Source: Nematostella vectensis
Lineage: Eukaryota; Cnidaria; Anthozoa; Actiniaria; Edwardsiidae
Direction of reading: 5' to 3'
Length of the DNA stretch: 64,000 bases
NCBI RefSeq assembly: GCF_932526225.1
Contig: NC_064046.1
Location: 15,079,408-15,143,407 of the forward strand
Below the pieces are notes generated by a model. It made no database searches and was not told the origin of the DNA. It saw only the letters and a list, made by a program, of their open reading frames with translations. Shown piece by piece: positions 8,010-22,083 of the stretch. Made by a program: the position numbers and the translations under genes. Position 1 is the first letter of the stretch. Each line of letters begins with the position of its first letter.

Positions 8010-10012
8010 AAAAGCTTGTAAGATATATTTGTTTATTAAGCAAGGTCTATTTCTGAGACAAGCAAACTCAAGTAAGAGCTGTTGAAATAACAGGTGAGTG
8101 TTAAAAAAACAATTATCTGATTAGGAAACTAATGTAGATTCCTTTGCACCAAATAAGAACAAACTTCATTTTGTTTGTTATTTGTGAGGAACGAGATGAG
8201 CTCTACAAGGCCAAGAAGAAATATGTATTGCTCATTTAAATTATACAAGTAAATAATAATAATATTAAAAAAGAATTACTGTAAGTAATTAGAGTGGTTT
8301 TTATTAACCCATGAAACAAAGTGTGATAGTTAAACGGTAATAGTTAGTAAAACACAAAAAAGAACAATAGAATCAGATCACCACAAAGTGTAATACGCTA
8401 AAGCGTAGTTCACGGGTTAATGAAGGTTTTGACATTTCAACCTTACATCCACATGAAAGTAATGCCTAATATCGAGTGCCCTACAGTAAGTGTTTTGCAG
8501 TCAAGTTGTTTTCTGTTAGTAGGTAAAAAAATATTCTAAATAATAGTAATCATAGCTATGGTCACCACTTACACATATAGAACTTGTAATGAAAAGAAAG
8601 AAAAAGTATATATATTCAGTTAAACAACAGAATTGCATGATAACCTTGAATATATTGAATAAAGGACTGCAAAAAAAACATCTTTTGTACTAGTTGCTTG
8701 AACTGACCCTTGGCTATTTTTAGCTGAATTCCCCTCCCCCTCTAAAAAAGAAAATAATATTAATAATAGAACAAAACTAAAAAGAAAACAAACACAGCAG
8801 AGACCCCCACCAACAATTTTGATTTTTTTTACTTTCCTTTAAAGGGGGAGTGTCATGTTGAAGAGATTTGCAATAGCGCTAGAGCCCTGACACAATGAAC
8901 TTCAGTTAAATTCTAATACTGACTTATGAGCTTTTGGTACATGTGGGAGACTTTAAACAAAACAAAAAAAATATGACCACAAACTGTCCATTAACATAGT
9001 TTTCAATATAATATTGTATATTATTTAATAAGGTATTGACAGCTTTTAAAAAGTTCAACTGTTTGTAGACACTTAAAAGCCTACAATAATCACTGACTCC
9101 AGACATGCGCAGTACTATGTTGCTGCCCCTTTAAAGTAAAATACAGCTTTACTTAGTCAGCGTAGACAATATTGCGGATTTTGTCAATATTCTAATATAA
9201 ATATGTCAATATTCTCCCACATTACGTCTTTATTTCTATTTATTTTATGTTTTTCACATGATACCAAAACAGCGTCTTTTTTCTTCGCTAATTTGATGTC
9301 ATGTACATAATAAAAGAGATGCGCCCGTGCGCATGGCGAGTCCCCAAGGGACCCAAGACGCCCAAATAGACCTCTATTTTTTGTCATCCACAATCTCGGC
9401 GAGCTGTGCGTGGAGTAACCGTATTACAGGCCTGGGATCCTGGTTATTGTCCTCCCCATTAATGCGCGGGTTGGGATAACCTTGCAAGAGTGTTGTACAG
9501 CATATTCGCTCGGAAATATCGGTGCTTGGGGCCTTCGGGTTCTTTACAGCCTTCCGTAAAAGCCTTGTGCTGCCATACCGATTGGGTAATCCGTATGTAT
9601 GGTTTCCGTTTTGTTCTTCAGACCGGGTTCGATCCCAGGCCAATGGGCTTTTTTTTTTAGTTCGTTTTTTTTTCTTTGTGCTGGACCCCCTCAATCCTGA
9701 TAGGTTTTGCGCAAAAATAATAAAAAAAGTGAGTTTGCAAAATAAGCTTGCTAGATTTATTGATTATATGTATTCAATTTGTTCCTAGGAAGTTAACAAA
9801 AAACACAAAGCAAAGAGTTTGAGGAAGTAAACAAGTATGTAAACTTTAATGTTCTATTTGAAGGGGTGCATTTTGTACAGGGAAGCATACATAGAATGCT
9901 TAACTGGTGGAGAGGGAAGAGGTAAAATTTTATTGAGGATAATTTCAACAATAGCAGGGGGAAGAGAGGGGCACTCTCTTCATACAATATTGCAGTTGTT
10001 ACCTATTATTAA
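8010..10012 (+). repeat. Array unit 5
   Basis: Head type a, flank alpha with CTCCCACATTACG, full core. It matches unit 2 up to about the core (both read GCGTGGAGTAACC), then switches to the unit 3 tail (CTCAATCC, GAGGATAATTTC). It is a clear mosaic copy. Confidence 0.95.
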
Positions 10013-12014
10013 ATAAGTTTGTAAGATATATTTGTTTATTAAGCAAGGTCTATTTCTGAGACAAGCAAACTCAAGTAAGAGCTGTTGAAATAACAGGTGA
10101 GTGTTAAAAAAAAAAACAATTATCTGATTAGAAAACTAATGTAGATTCCTTTGCACCAAATTAAGAACAAACTTCATTTTGTTTGTTATTTATGAGGAAC
10201 GAGATGAGCTCTACAAGGCCAAGAAGAAATATGTATTGCTCATCTAAATTATACAAGTAAATAATAATATTAAAAAAGAATTACTGTAAGTAATTAGAGT
10301 GGTTTTCATTAACCCGTGAAACAAAGTGTGATAGTTAAACGGTAATAGTTAGTAAAACACAAAAAAGAACAATAGAATCAGATCACAACAAAGTGTAATA
10401 CGCTAAAGCGTAGTTCACGGGTTAATGAAGGTTTTGACATTTCAACCTTACATCCACATGAAAGTAATGCCTAATATCGAGTGCCCTACAGTAAGTGTTT
10501 TGCAGTCAAGTTGTTTTCTGTTAGTAGGTAAAAAATTATTCTAAATAATAGTAATCATAGCTATGGTCACCACTTACACGTATAGCACTTGTAATGAAAA
10601 GAAAGAAAAAATATATAAATGCAGTCAAACAACAGAATTGCATGATAACCTTGAATATATTGAATAAAAGACTGCAAAAAAACATCTTTTGTACTAGTTG
10701 CTTGAATTGACCCTTGGCTATTTTTAGCTGAATTCCCCTCCCCCTCTAAAAAAGAAAATAATAATAATAATAGAACAAAACTAAAAAGAAAACAAACACA
10801 ACAGAGACCCCCACCAACAATTTTGATTTTTTTTACTTTCCTTTAAAAGGGGAGTGTCATGGTTAAGAGATTTGCAATAGCTCTAGAGCCCTGACACAAT
10901 AAACTTCAGTGAAATTCTAATACTGACTTATGAGCTTTTGGTATATGTGGGAGACTTTAAACAAAACAAAAAAAATGACCACAAACTGTCCATTAACATA
11001 GTTTTCAATATAATATTGTATATTAATTAATAAGGTATTGACAGCTTTTAAGAAGTTCAACTGTTTGTAGACACTTAAAAGCCTACAATAAACACTGACT
11101 CCAGACATGCGCAGTACTATGCTGCTGCCCCTTTAAAGTAAAATACAGCTTTACTTAGTCAGCGTAGACAATATTGCGGATTTTGTCAATATTCTAATAT
11201 AAATATGTCAATATTCTCCCCCCTTACGTCTTTATTTCTATTTATTTTATGCTTTTCACATGATACCAAAACAGCGTCTTTTTTCTTCGCTAATTTGATG
11301 TCATGTACATAATAAAAGAGATGCGCCCGTGCGCATGGCGAGTCCCCAAGGGACCCAAGACGCCCAAATAGACCTCTATTTTTTGTCATCCACAATCTCG
11401 GCGAGCTGTGCGTGGCGTAACCGTATTACAGTCCTGGGATCCTGGTTATTGTCCTCCCCATTAATGCGCGGGTTGGGATAACCTTGCAAGAGTGTTGTAC
11501 AGCATATTCGCTCGGAAATATCGGTGCTTGGGGCCTTCGGGTTCTTTACAGCCTTCCGTAAAAGCCTTGTGCTGCCATACCGATTGGGTAATCCGTATGT
11601 ATGGTTTCCGTTTTGTTCTTCAGACCGGGTTCGATCCCAGGCCAATGGGCTTCTTTTTTTAGTTCGTTTTTTTTTCTTTGTGCTGGACCCCCTTAATCCT
11701 GATAGGTTTTGCGCAAAAATAATAAAAAAAGTGAGTTTGCAAAATAAGCTTGCTAGATTTATTGATTATATGTATTCAATTTGTTCCTAGGAAGTTAACA
11801 AAAAACACAAAGCAAAGAGTTTGAGGAAGTAAACAAGTATGTGAACTTTAATGTTCTATTTGAAGGGGTGCATTTTGTACAGGGAAGCATACATAGAATG
11901 CTTAACTGGTGGAGAGGGAAGAGGTAAAATTTTATTGAGCATAATTTCAACAATAGCAGGGGGAAGAGAGGGGCACTCTCTTCATACAATATTGCAGTTG
12001 TTACCTATTATTAA
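10013..12014 (+). repeat. Array unit 6
   Basis: Head type a, flank alpha, full core. Private variants include TACACGTATAGC (a CpG where most copies have CA) and CTTCTTTTTTTAG interrupting the T-run after the tRNA-like motif. The centre of the T2-like element reads TATTAATTAATAAGG, shared with unit 9. Confidence 0.95.
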
Positions 12015-14020
12015 ATAAGTTTGTAAGATATATTTGTTTATTAAGCAAGGTCTATTTCTGAGACAAGCAAACTCAAGTAAGAGCTGTTGAAATAACAGGT
12101 GAGTGTTAAAAAAAAAACAATTATCTGATTAGAAAACTAATGTAGATTCCTTTGCACCAAATTAAGAACAAACTTCATTTTGTTTGTTATTTATGAGGAA
12201 CGAGATGAGCTCTACAAGGCCAAGAAGAAATATGTATTGCTCATCTAAATTATACAAGTAAATAATAATATTAAAAAAGAATTACTGTAAGTAATTAGAG
12301 TGGTTTTCATTAACCCGTGAAACAAAGTGTGATAGTTAAACGGTAATAGTTAGTAAAACACAAAAAAGAACAATAGAATCAGATCACAACAAAGTGTAAT
12401 ACGCTAAAGCGTAGTTCACGGGTTAATGAAGGTTTTGACATTTCAACCTTACATCCACATGAAAGTAATGCCTAATATCGAGTGCCCTACAGTAAGTGTT
12501 TTGCAGTCAAGTTGTTTTCTGTTAGTAGGTAAAAAATATTCTAAATAATAGTAATCATAGCTATGGTCACCACTTACACATATAGAACTTGTAATGAAAA
12601 GAAAGAAAAAGTAAATATATGCAGTCAAACAACAGAATTGCATGATAACCTTGAATATATTGAATAAAGGACTGCAAAAAAACATCTTTTGTACTAGTTG
12701 CTTGAATTGACCCTTGGCTATTTTTAGCTGACTTCCCCTCCCCCTCTAAAAAAGAAAATAATAATAATAATAATAGAACAAAACTAAAAAGAAAACAAAC
12801 ACAACAGAGACCCCCACCAACAATTTTGATTTTTTTTTACTTTCCTTTAAAAGGGGAGTGTCATGGTTAAGAGAATTGCAATAGCTCTAGAGCCCTGACA
12901 CAATGAACTTCAGTGAAATTCTAATACTGACTTATGAGCTTTTAGTACATGTGGGAGACTTTAAACAAAAAAAAAAAAAATGACCACAAACTGTCCATTA
13001 ACATAGTTTTCAATATAATATTGTATATTATTTAATAAGGTATTGACAGCTTTTAAAAAGTTCAACTGTTTGTAGACACTTAAAAGCCTACAATAATCAC
13101 TGACTCCAGACATGCGCAGTACTATGTTGCTGCCCCTTTAAAGTAAAATACAGCTTTACTTAGTCAGCGTAGACAATATTGCGGATTTTGTCAATATTCT
13201 AATATAAATATGTCAATATTCTCCCACATTACGTCTTTATTTCTATTTATTTTATGTTTTTCACATGATACCAAAACAGCGTCTTTTTTCTTCGCTAATT
13301 TGATGTCATGTACATAATAAAAGAGATGCGCCCGTGCGCATGACGAGTCCCCAAGGGACCCAAGACGCCCAAATAGACCTCTATTTTTTGTCATCCACAA
13401 TCTCGGCGAGCTGTGCGTGGAGTAACCGTATTACAGGCCTGGGATCCTGGTTATTGTCCTCCCCATTAATGCGCGGGTTGGGATAACCTTGCAAGAGTGT
13501 TGTACAGCATATTCGCTCGGAAATATCGGTGCTTGGGGCCTTCGGGTTCTTTACAGCCTTCCGTAAAAGCCTTGTGCTGCCATACCGATTGGGTAATCCG
13601 TATGTATGGTTTCCGTTTTGTTCTTCAGACCGGGTTCGATCCCAGGCCAATGGGCTTTTTTTTTAGTTCGTTTTTTTTTCTTTGTGCTGGACCCCCTTAA
13701 TCCTGATAGGTTTTGCGCAAAAATAATAAAAAAAAAGAGAGTTTGCAAAATAAGCTTGCTAGATTTATTGATTATATGTATTTAATTTGTTCCTAGGAAG
13801 TTAACAAAAAACACAAAGCAAAGAGTTTGAGGAAGTAAACAAGTATGTGAACTTTAATGTTCTATTTGAAGGGGTGCATTTTGTACAGGGAAGCATACAT
13901 AGAATGCTTAACTGGTGGAGAAGGAAGTGGTAAAAGTTTATTGAGCATAATTTCAACAATAGCAGGGGAAAGAGAGGGGCACTCTCTTCATACAATATTG
14001 CAGTTGTTACCTATTATTAA
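12015..14020 (+). repeat. Array unit 7
   Basis: Head type a, flank alpha with CTCCCACATTACG, full core. From roughly 13,110 onward it is nearly identical to unit 2 from about 3,100, at an offset near 10,014 bp. The match continues into unit 8. Confidence 0.95.
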
Positions 14021-16021
14021 ATAAGTTTGTAAGATATATTTGTTTATTAAGCAAGGTCTATTTCTGAGACAAGCAAACTCAAGTAAGAGCTGTTGAAATA
14101 ACAGGTGAGTGTTAAAAAAAACAATTATCTGATTAGAAAACTAATGTAGATTCCTTTGCACCAAATTAAGAACAAACTTCATTTTGTTTGTTATTTATGA
14201 GGAACGAGATGAGCTCTACAAGGCCAAGAAGAAATACGTATTGCTCATCTAAATTATACAAGTAAATAATAATATTAAAAAAGAATTACTGTAAGTAATT
14301 AGAGTGGTTTTCATAAACCCGTGAAACAAAGTGTGATAGTTAAACGGTAATAGTTAGTAAAACACAAAAAAGAACAATAGAATCAGATCACAACAAAGTG
14401 TAATACGCTAAAGCGTAGTTCACGGGTTAATGAAGGTTTTGACATTTCAACCTTACATCCACATGAAAGTAATTTCTAATATCGAGTGCCCTACAGTAAG
14501 TGTTTTGCAGTCAAGTTGTTTTCTGTTAGTAGGTAAAAAATTATTCTAAATAATAGTAATCATAGCTATGGTCACCACTTACACATATAGCACTTGTAAT
14601 GAAAAGAAAGAAAAAATATATAAATGCAGTCAAACAACAGAATTGCATGATAACCTTGAATATATTGAATAAAAGACTGCAAAAAAACATCTTTTGTACT
14701 AGTTGCTTGAATTGACCCTTGGCTATTTTTAGCTGACTTCCCCTCCCCCTCTAAAAAAGAAAATAATAATAATAATAGAACAAAACTAAAAAGAAAACAA
14801 ACACAACAGAGACCCCCACCAACAATTTTGATTTTTTTCTTTACTTTCCTTTCAAAGGGGAGTGTCATGGTTGAGAGATTTGCAATAGCTCTAGAGCCCT
14901 GACACAATGAACTTCAGTGAAATTCTAATACTGACTTATGAGCTTTTGGTACATGTGGGAGACTTTAAACAAAACAAAAAAAATAACCACAAACTGTCCA
15001 TTAACATAGTTTTCAATATAATATTGCATATTATTTAATAAGGTATTGACAGCTTTTAAAAAGTTCAACTGTTTGTAGACACTTAAAAGCCTACAATAAA
15101 CACTGACTCCAGACATGCGCAGTACTATGCTGCTGCCCCTTTAAAGTAAAATACAGCTTTACTTAGTCAGCGTAGACAATATTGCGGATTTTGTCAATAT
15201 TCTAATATAAATATGTCAATATTCTCCCCCCTTACGTCTTTTTTTCTATTTATTTTATGCTTTTCACATGATACCAAAACAGCGTCTTTTTTCTTCGCTA
15301 ATTTGATGTCATGTACACAATAAAAGAGATGCGCCCGTGCGCATGGCGAGTCCCCAAGCAACCCAAGACGCCCAAATAGACCTCTATTTTTTGTCATCCA
15401 CAATCTCGGCGAGCTGTGCGTGGCGTAACCGTATTACAGGCCTGGGATCCTTGTTATTGTCCTCCCCATTAATGCGCGGGTTGGGATAACCTTGCAAGAG
15501 TGTTGTACAGCATATTCGCTCGGAAATATGGGTGCTTGGGGCCTTCGGGTTCTTTACAGCCTTCCGTAAAAGCCTTGTGCTGCCATACTGATTGGGTAAT
15601 CCGTATGTATGGTTTCCGTTTTGTTCTTCAGACCGGGTTCGATCCCAGGCCAATGGGCTTTTTTTTTAGTTCGTTTTTTTTTCTTTGTGCTGGACCCCCT
15701 TAATCCTGATAGGTTTTGCGCAAAAATAATAAAAAAAAGTGAGTTTGCAAAATAAGCTTGCTAGATTTATTGATTATATGTATTTAATTTGTTCCTAGAA
15801 GTTAACAAAAAACACAAAGCAAAGAGTTTGAGGAAGTAAACAAGTATGTGAACTTTAATGTTCTATTTGAAGGGGTGCATTTTGTACAGGGAAGCATACA
15901 TAGAATGCTTAACTGGTGGAGAGGGAAGAGGTAAAATTTTATTGAGCATAATTTCAACAATAGCAGGGGGAAGAGAGGGGCACTCTCTTCATACAATATT
16001 GCAGTTGTTACCTATTATTAA
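14021..16021 (+). repeat. Array unit 8
   Basis: Head type a, flank alpha, full core. The core carries a linked set (CCAAGCAACCC, GATCCTTGTTATT, CATACTGATT, TTCCTAGAAGTT) that returns in unit 11; parts of it return in units 22, 24 and 25. The left TSD of the piggyBac-like element is mutated (CATAAACCC). Confidence 0.95.
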
Positions 16022-16617
16022 ATAAGTTTGTAACATGTCTTTGTTCATTAAGCAAGGTCTATTTCTGAGACAAGCAAACTCAAGTAAGGCTGTTGAAATA
16101 ACAGGTGAGTGTTAAAAGAAAAACAATTATCTGATTAGAAAACTACTGTAGATTCCTTTGCACCAAAATAAGAACAAACTTCATTTTGTTTGTTATTTAT
16201 GAGGAACGAGATGAGCTCTACAAAGCCATAAAGAAATATGTATTGCTCATCTAAATTATACAAGTAAATAATAATATTAAAAAAGAACTACTGTAAGTAA
16301 TTAGAGTGGTTTTCATTAACCCGTGAAACAAAGTGTGATAGTTAAACGGTAATAGTTAGTAAAACACAAAAAAGTACAATAGAATCAGATCACCACAAAG
16401 TGTAATAAGCTAAAGCGTAGTTCACGGGTTAATGAAGGTTTTGACATTTCAACCTTACATCCACATGAAAGTAATGCCTAATATCGAGTGCCCTACAGTA
16501 AGTGTTTTGCAGTCAAGTTGTTTTCTGTTAGTAGGTAAAAAAATATTGTAAATAATAGTAATCATAGCTATGGTCACCACTTACACATATAGAACTTGTA
16601 ATGAAAAGAAAGAAAAA

Positions 16618-16692
<75 letters not shown>

Positions 16693-18082
16693 GTCAAACA
16701 ACAGAATTGCATGATAACCTTGAATATATTGAATAAAGGACTGCAAAAAACATCTTTTGTACTAGTTGCTTGAATTGACCCTTGGCTATTTTTACCTGAA
16801 TTCCCCTCCCCCTCTAAAAAAGAAAATAATAATAATAATAGAACAAAACTAAAAAGAAAACAAACACAGCAGAGACCCCCACCAACAATTTTGATTTTTT
16901 TTACTTTCCTTTAAAGGGGGAGTGTCATGTTTAAGAGATTTGCAATAGCTCTAGAGCCATGACACAATGAACTTCAGTGAAATTCTAATACTGACTTATG
17001 AGCTTTTGGTATATGTGGGAGACTTTAAACAAAACAAAAAAAATGACCACAAACTGTCCATTAACATAGTTTTCAATATAATATTGTATATTAATTAATA
17101 AGGTATTGACAGCTTTTAAAAAGTTCAACTGTTTGTAGACACTTAAAAGCCTACAATAAACACTGACTCCAGACATGCGCAGTACTATGCTGCTGCCCCT
17201 TTAAAGTAAAATACAGCTTTACTTAGTCAGCGTAGACAATATTGCGGATTTTGTCAATATTCTAATATAAATATGTCAATATTCTCCCCCCTTACGTCTT
17301 TATTTCTATTTATTTTATGCTTTTCACATGATACCAAAACAGCGTCTTTTTTCTTCGCTAATTTGATGTCATGTACATAATAAAAGAGATGCGCCCGTGC
17401 GCATGGCGAGTCCCCAAGGGACCCAAGACGCCCAAATAGACCTCTATTTTTTGTCATCCACAATCTCGGCGAGCTGTGCGTGGCGTAACCGTATTACAGT
17501 CCTGGGATTCTGGTTATTGTCCTCCCCATTAATGCGCGGGTTGGGATAACCTTGCAAGAGTGTTGTACAGCATATTCGCTCGGAAATATCGGTGCTTGGG
17601 GCCTTCGGGTTCTTTACAGCCTTCCGTAAAAGCCTTGTGCTGCCATACCGATTGGGTAATCCGTATGTATGGTTTCCGTTTTGTTCTTCAGACCGGGTTC
17701 GATCCCAGGCCAATGGGCTTTTTTTTTTAGTTCGTTTTTTTTTCTTTGTGCTGTACGCCCTTAATCCTGATAGGTTTTGCGCAAAAATAATAAAAAAAGT
17801 GAGTTTGCAAAATAAGCTTGCTAGATTTATTGATTATATGTATTCAATTTGTTCCTAGGAAGTTAACAAAAAACACAAAGCAAAGAGTTTGAGGAAGTAA
17901 ACAAGTATGTGAACTTTAATGTTCTATTTGAAGGGGTGCATTTTGTACAGGGAAGCATACATAGAATGCTTAACTGGTGGAGAGGGAAGAGGTAAAATTT
18001 TATTGAGCATAATTTCAACAATAGCAGGGGGAAGAGAGGGGCACTCTCTTCATACAATATTGCAGTTGTTACCTATTATTAA
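16022..18082 (+). repeat. Array unit 9 (longest unit)
   Basis: Head type b with TTGTTCATT, flank alpha, full core. It is 2,061 bp long because of a 71-bp TA tract. The variants GTAATAAGCTAAAGCG and AATATTGTAAATA are shared with units 12 and 26. Confidence 0.95.
16619..16689. repeat. Expanded TA microsatellite, 71 bp
   Basis: An uninterrupted TA run, the longest in the window, accounts for the extra length of unit 9. Confidence 0.95.
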
Positions 18083-20082
18083 ATAAGTTTGTAAGATATA
18101 TTTGTTTATTAAGCAAGGTCTATTTCTGAGACAAGCAAACTCAAGTAAGAGCTGTTGAAATAACAGGTGAGTGTTAAAAAAAAAACAATTATCTGATTAG
18201 AAAACTAATGTAGATTCCTTTGCACCAAATTAAGAACAAACTTCATTTTGTTTGTTATTTATGAGGAACGAGATGAGCTCTACAAGGCCAAGAAGAAATA
18301 TGTATTGCTCATCTAAATTATACAAGTAAATAATAATATTAAAAAAGAATTACTGTAAGTAATTAGAGTGGTTTTCATTAACCCGTTAAACAAAGTGTGA
18401 TAGTTAAACGGTAATAGTTAGTAAAACACAAAAAAGAACAATAGAATCAGATCACAACAAAGTGTAATACGCTAAAGCGTAGTTCACGGGTTAATGAAGG
18501 TTTTGACATTTCAACCTTACATCCACATGAAAGTAATGCCTAATATCGAGTGCCCTACAGTAAGTGTTTTGCAGTCAAGTTGTTTTCTGTTAGTAGGTAA
18601 AAAATTATTCTAAATAATAGTAATCATAGCTATGGTCACCACTTACACATATAGCACTTGTAATGAAAAAAAAGAAAAAATATATATATGCAGTCAAACA
18701 ACAGAATTGCATGATAACCTTGAATATATTGAATAAAGGACTGCAAAAAACATCTTTTGTACTAGTTGCTTTAATTGACCCTGGCTATTTTTAGCTGACT
18801 TCCCCTCCCCCTCTAAAAAAGAAAATAATAATAATAATAGAACAAAACTAAAAAGAAAACAAACACAACAGAGACCCCCACCAACAATTTTGATTTTTTT
18901 TTTTACTTTCCTTTCAAAGGGGAGTGTCATGGTTGAGAGATTTGCAATAGCTCTAGAGCCCTGACACAATGAACTTCAGTGAAATTCTAATACTGACTTA
19001 TGAGCTTTTGGTACATGTGGGAGACTTTAAACAAAACAAAAAAAAATAACCACAAACTGTCCATTAACATAGTTTTCAATATAATATTGCATATTATTTA
19101 ATAAGGTATTGACAGCTTTTAAAAAGTTCAACTGTTTGTAGACACTTAAAAGCCTACAATAAACACAGACTCCAGACATGCGCAGTACTATGCTGCTGCC
19201 CCTTTAAAGTAAAATACAGCTTTACTTAGTCAGCGTAGACAATATTGCGGATTTTGTCAATATTCTAATATGAATATGTCAATATTTTCCCCCTTTACGT
19301 CTTTTTTTCTATTTATTTTATGCTTTTCACATGATACCAAAACAGCGTCTTTTTTCTTCGCTAATTTGATGTCATGTACACAATAAAAGAGAAGCGCCCG
19401 TGCGCATGGCGAGTCCCCAAGGGACCCAAGACGCCCAAATAGACCTCTATTTTTTGTCATCCACAATCTCGGCGAGCTGTGCGTGGCGTAACCGTATTAC
19501 AAGCCTTGGATCCTGGTTATTGTCCTCCCCATTAATGCGCGGGTTGGGATAACCTTGCAACAGTGTTGTACAGCATATTCGCTCGGAAATATCGGTGCTT
19601 GGGGCCTTCGGGTTCTTTACAGCCTTCCGTAAAAGCTTTGTGCTGCCATACCGATTGGGTAATCCGTATGTATGGTTTCCGTTTTGTTCTTCAGACCGGG
19701 TTCGATCCCAGGCCAATGGGCTTTTTTTTAATTCGTTTTTTTTCTTTGTGCTGGACCCCCTTAATCCTGATAGGTTTTGCGCAAAAATAATAAAAAAAGT
19801 GAGTTTGCAAAATAAGCTTGCTAGATTTATTGATTATATGTATTCAATTTGTTCCTAGGAAGTTAACAAAAAACCCAAAGCAAAGAGTTTGAGGAAGTAA
19901 ACAAGTATGTGAACTTTAATGTTCTATTTGAAGGGGCGCATTTTGTATAGGGAAGCATACATAGAATGCTTAACTGGTGGAGAGGGGAGAGGTAACAGTT
20001 TATTGAGCATAATGTGAACAATAGCAGGGGTAAGGGAGGGGCACTCTCTTCATACAATATTGCAGTTGTTACCTATTATTAA
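18083..20082 (+). repeat. Array unit 10
   Basis: Head type a, flank alpha-like (ATGAATATG), full core. The piggyBac-like left arm is mutated to CCCGTTAA. GTCTTTTTTTCTATT is shared with unit 8. Confidence 0.95.
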
Positions 20083-22083
20083 ATAAGTGTGTAAGATATA
20101 TTTGTTTATTAAGCAAGGTCTATTTCTGAGACAAGCAAACTCAAGTAAGAGCTGTTGAAATAACAGGTGAGTGTTAAAAAAAAAACAATTATCTGATTAG
20201 AAAACTAATGTAGATTCCTTTGCACCAAATTAAGAACAAACTTCATTTTGTTTGTTATTTATGAGGAACGAGATGAGCTCTACAAGGCCAAGAAGAAATA
20301 TGTATTGCTCATCTAAATTATACAAGTAAATAATAATATTAAAAAAGAATTACTGTAAGTAATTAGAGTGGTTTTCATTAACCCGTGAAACAAAGTGTGA
20401 TAGTTAAACGGTAATAGTTAGTAAAACACAAAAAAGAACAATAGAATCAGATCACAACAAAGTGTAATACGCTAAAGCGTAGTTCACGGGTTAATGAAGG
20501 TTTTGACATTTCATCCTTACATCCACATGAAAGTAATGCCTAATATCGAGTGCCCTACAGTAAGTGTTTTGCAGTCAAGTTGTTTTCTGTTAGTAGGTAA
20601 AAAATTATTCTAAATAATAGTAATCATAGCTATGGTCACCACTTACACATATAGCACTTGTAATGAAAAGAAAGAAAAAATATATATATGCAGTCAAACA
20701 ACAGAATTGCATGATAACCTTGAATATATTGAATAAAGGACTGCAAAAAAACATCTTTTGTACTAGTTGCTTGAATTGACCCTTGGCTATTTTTAGCTGA
20801 CTTCCCCTCCCCCTCTAAAAAAGAAAATAATAATAATAATAGAACAAAACTAAAAAGAAAACAAACACAACAGAGACCCCCACCAATAATTTTGATTTTT
20901 TTTTACTTTCCTTTAAAAGGGGAGTGTCATGGTTAAGAGATTTGCAATAGCTCTAGAGCCCTGACACAATGAACTTCAGTGAAATTCTAATACTGACTTA
21001 TGAGCTTTTGGTACATGTGGGAGACTTTAAACAAAACAAAAAAAATAACCACAAACTGTCCATTAACATAGTTTTCAATATAATATTGCATATTATTTAA
21101 TAAGGTATTGACAGCTTTTAAAAAGTTCAACTGTTTGTAGACACTTAAAAGCCTACAATAAACACTGACTCCAGACATGCGCAGTACTATGCTGCTGCCC
21201 CTTTAAAGTAAAATACAGCTTTACTTAGTCAGCGTAGACAATATTGCGGATTTTGTCAATATTCTAATATAAATATGTCAATATTCTCCCCCCTTACGTC
21301 TTTATTTCTATTTATTTTATGCTTTTCACATGATACCAAAACAGCGTCTTTTTTCTTCGCTAATTTGATGTCATGTACACAATAAAAGAGATGCGCCCGT
21401 GCGCATGGCGAGTCCCCAAGCAACCCAAGACGCCCAAATAGACCTCTATTTTTTGTCATCCACAATCTCGGCGAGCTGTGCGTGGCGTAACCGTATTACA
21501 GGCCTGGGATCCTTGTTATTGTCCTCCCCATTAATGCGCGGGTTGGGATAACCTTGCAAGAGTGTTGTACAGCATATTCGCTCGGAAATATGGGTGCTTG
21601 GGGCCTTCGGGTTCTTTACAGCCTTCCGTAAAAGCCTTGTGCTGCCATACTGATTGGGTAATCCGTATGTATGGTTTCCGTTTTGTTCTTCAGACCGGGT
21701 TCGATCCCAGGCCAATGGGCTTTTTTTTTAGTTCGTTTTTTTTTCTTTGTGCTGGACCCCCTTAATCCTGATAGGTTTTGCGCAAAAATAATAAAAAAAA
21801 GTGAGTTTGCAAAATAAGCTTGCTAGATTTATTGATTATATGTATTTAATTTGTTCCTAGAAGTTAACAAAAAACACAAAGCAATGAGTTTGAGGAAGTA
21901 AACAAGTATGTGAACTTTAATGTTCTATTTGAAGGGGTGCATTTTGTACAGGGAAGCATACATAGAATGCTTAACTGGTGGAGAGGGAAGAGGTAAAATT
22001 TTTTTGAGCATAATTTCAACAATAGCAGGGGGAAGAGAGGGGCACTCTCTTCATACAATATTGCAGTTGTTACCTATTATTAA
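20083..22083 (+). repeat. Array unit 11
   Basis: Head type a (GTGTGTAAG variant), flank alpha, full core. It carries the same linked core haplotype as unit 8, exactly three units away (about 6,062 bp), including loss of the TTCCTAGGAA palindrome. Confidence 0.95.

Noticed and set aside
16570-16773. Frames rich in alternating Tyr-Ile around 16,528-16,773, 50,327-50,626 and 56,260-56,478
   Set aside because: They are translations of TA microsatellites.
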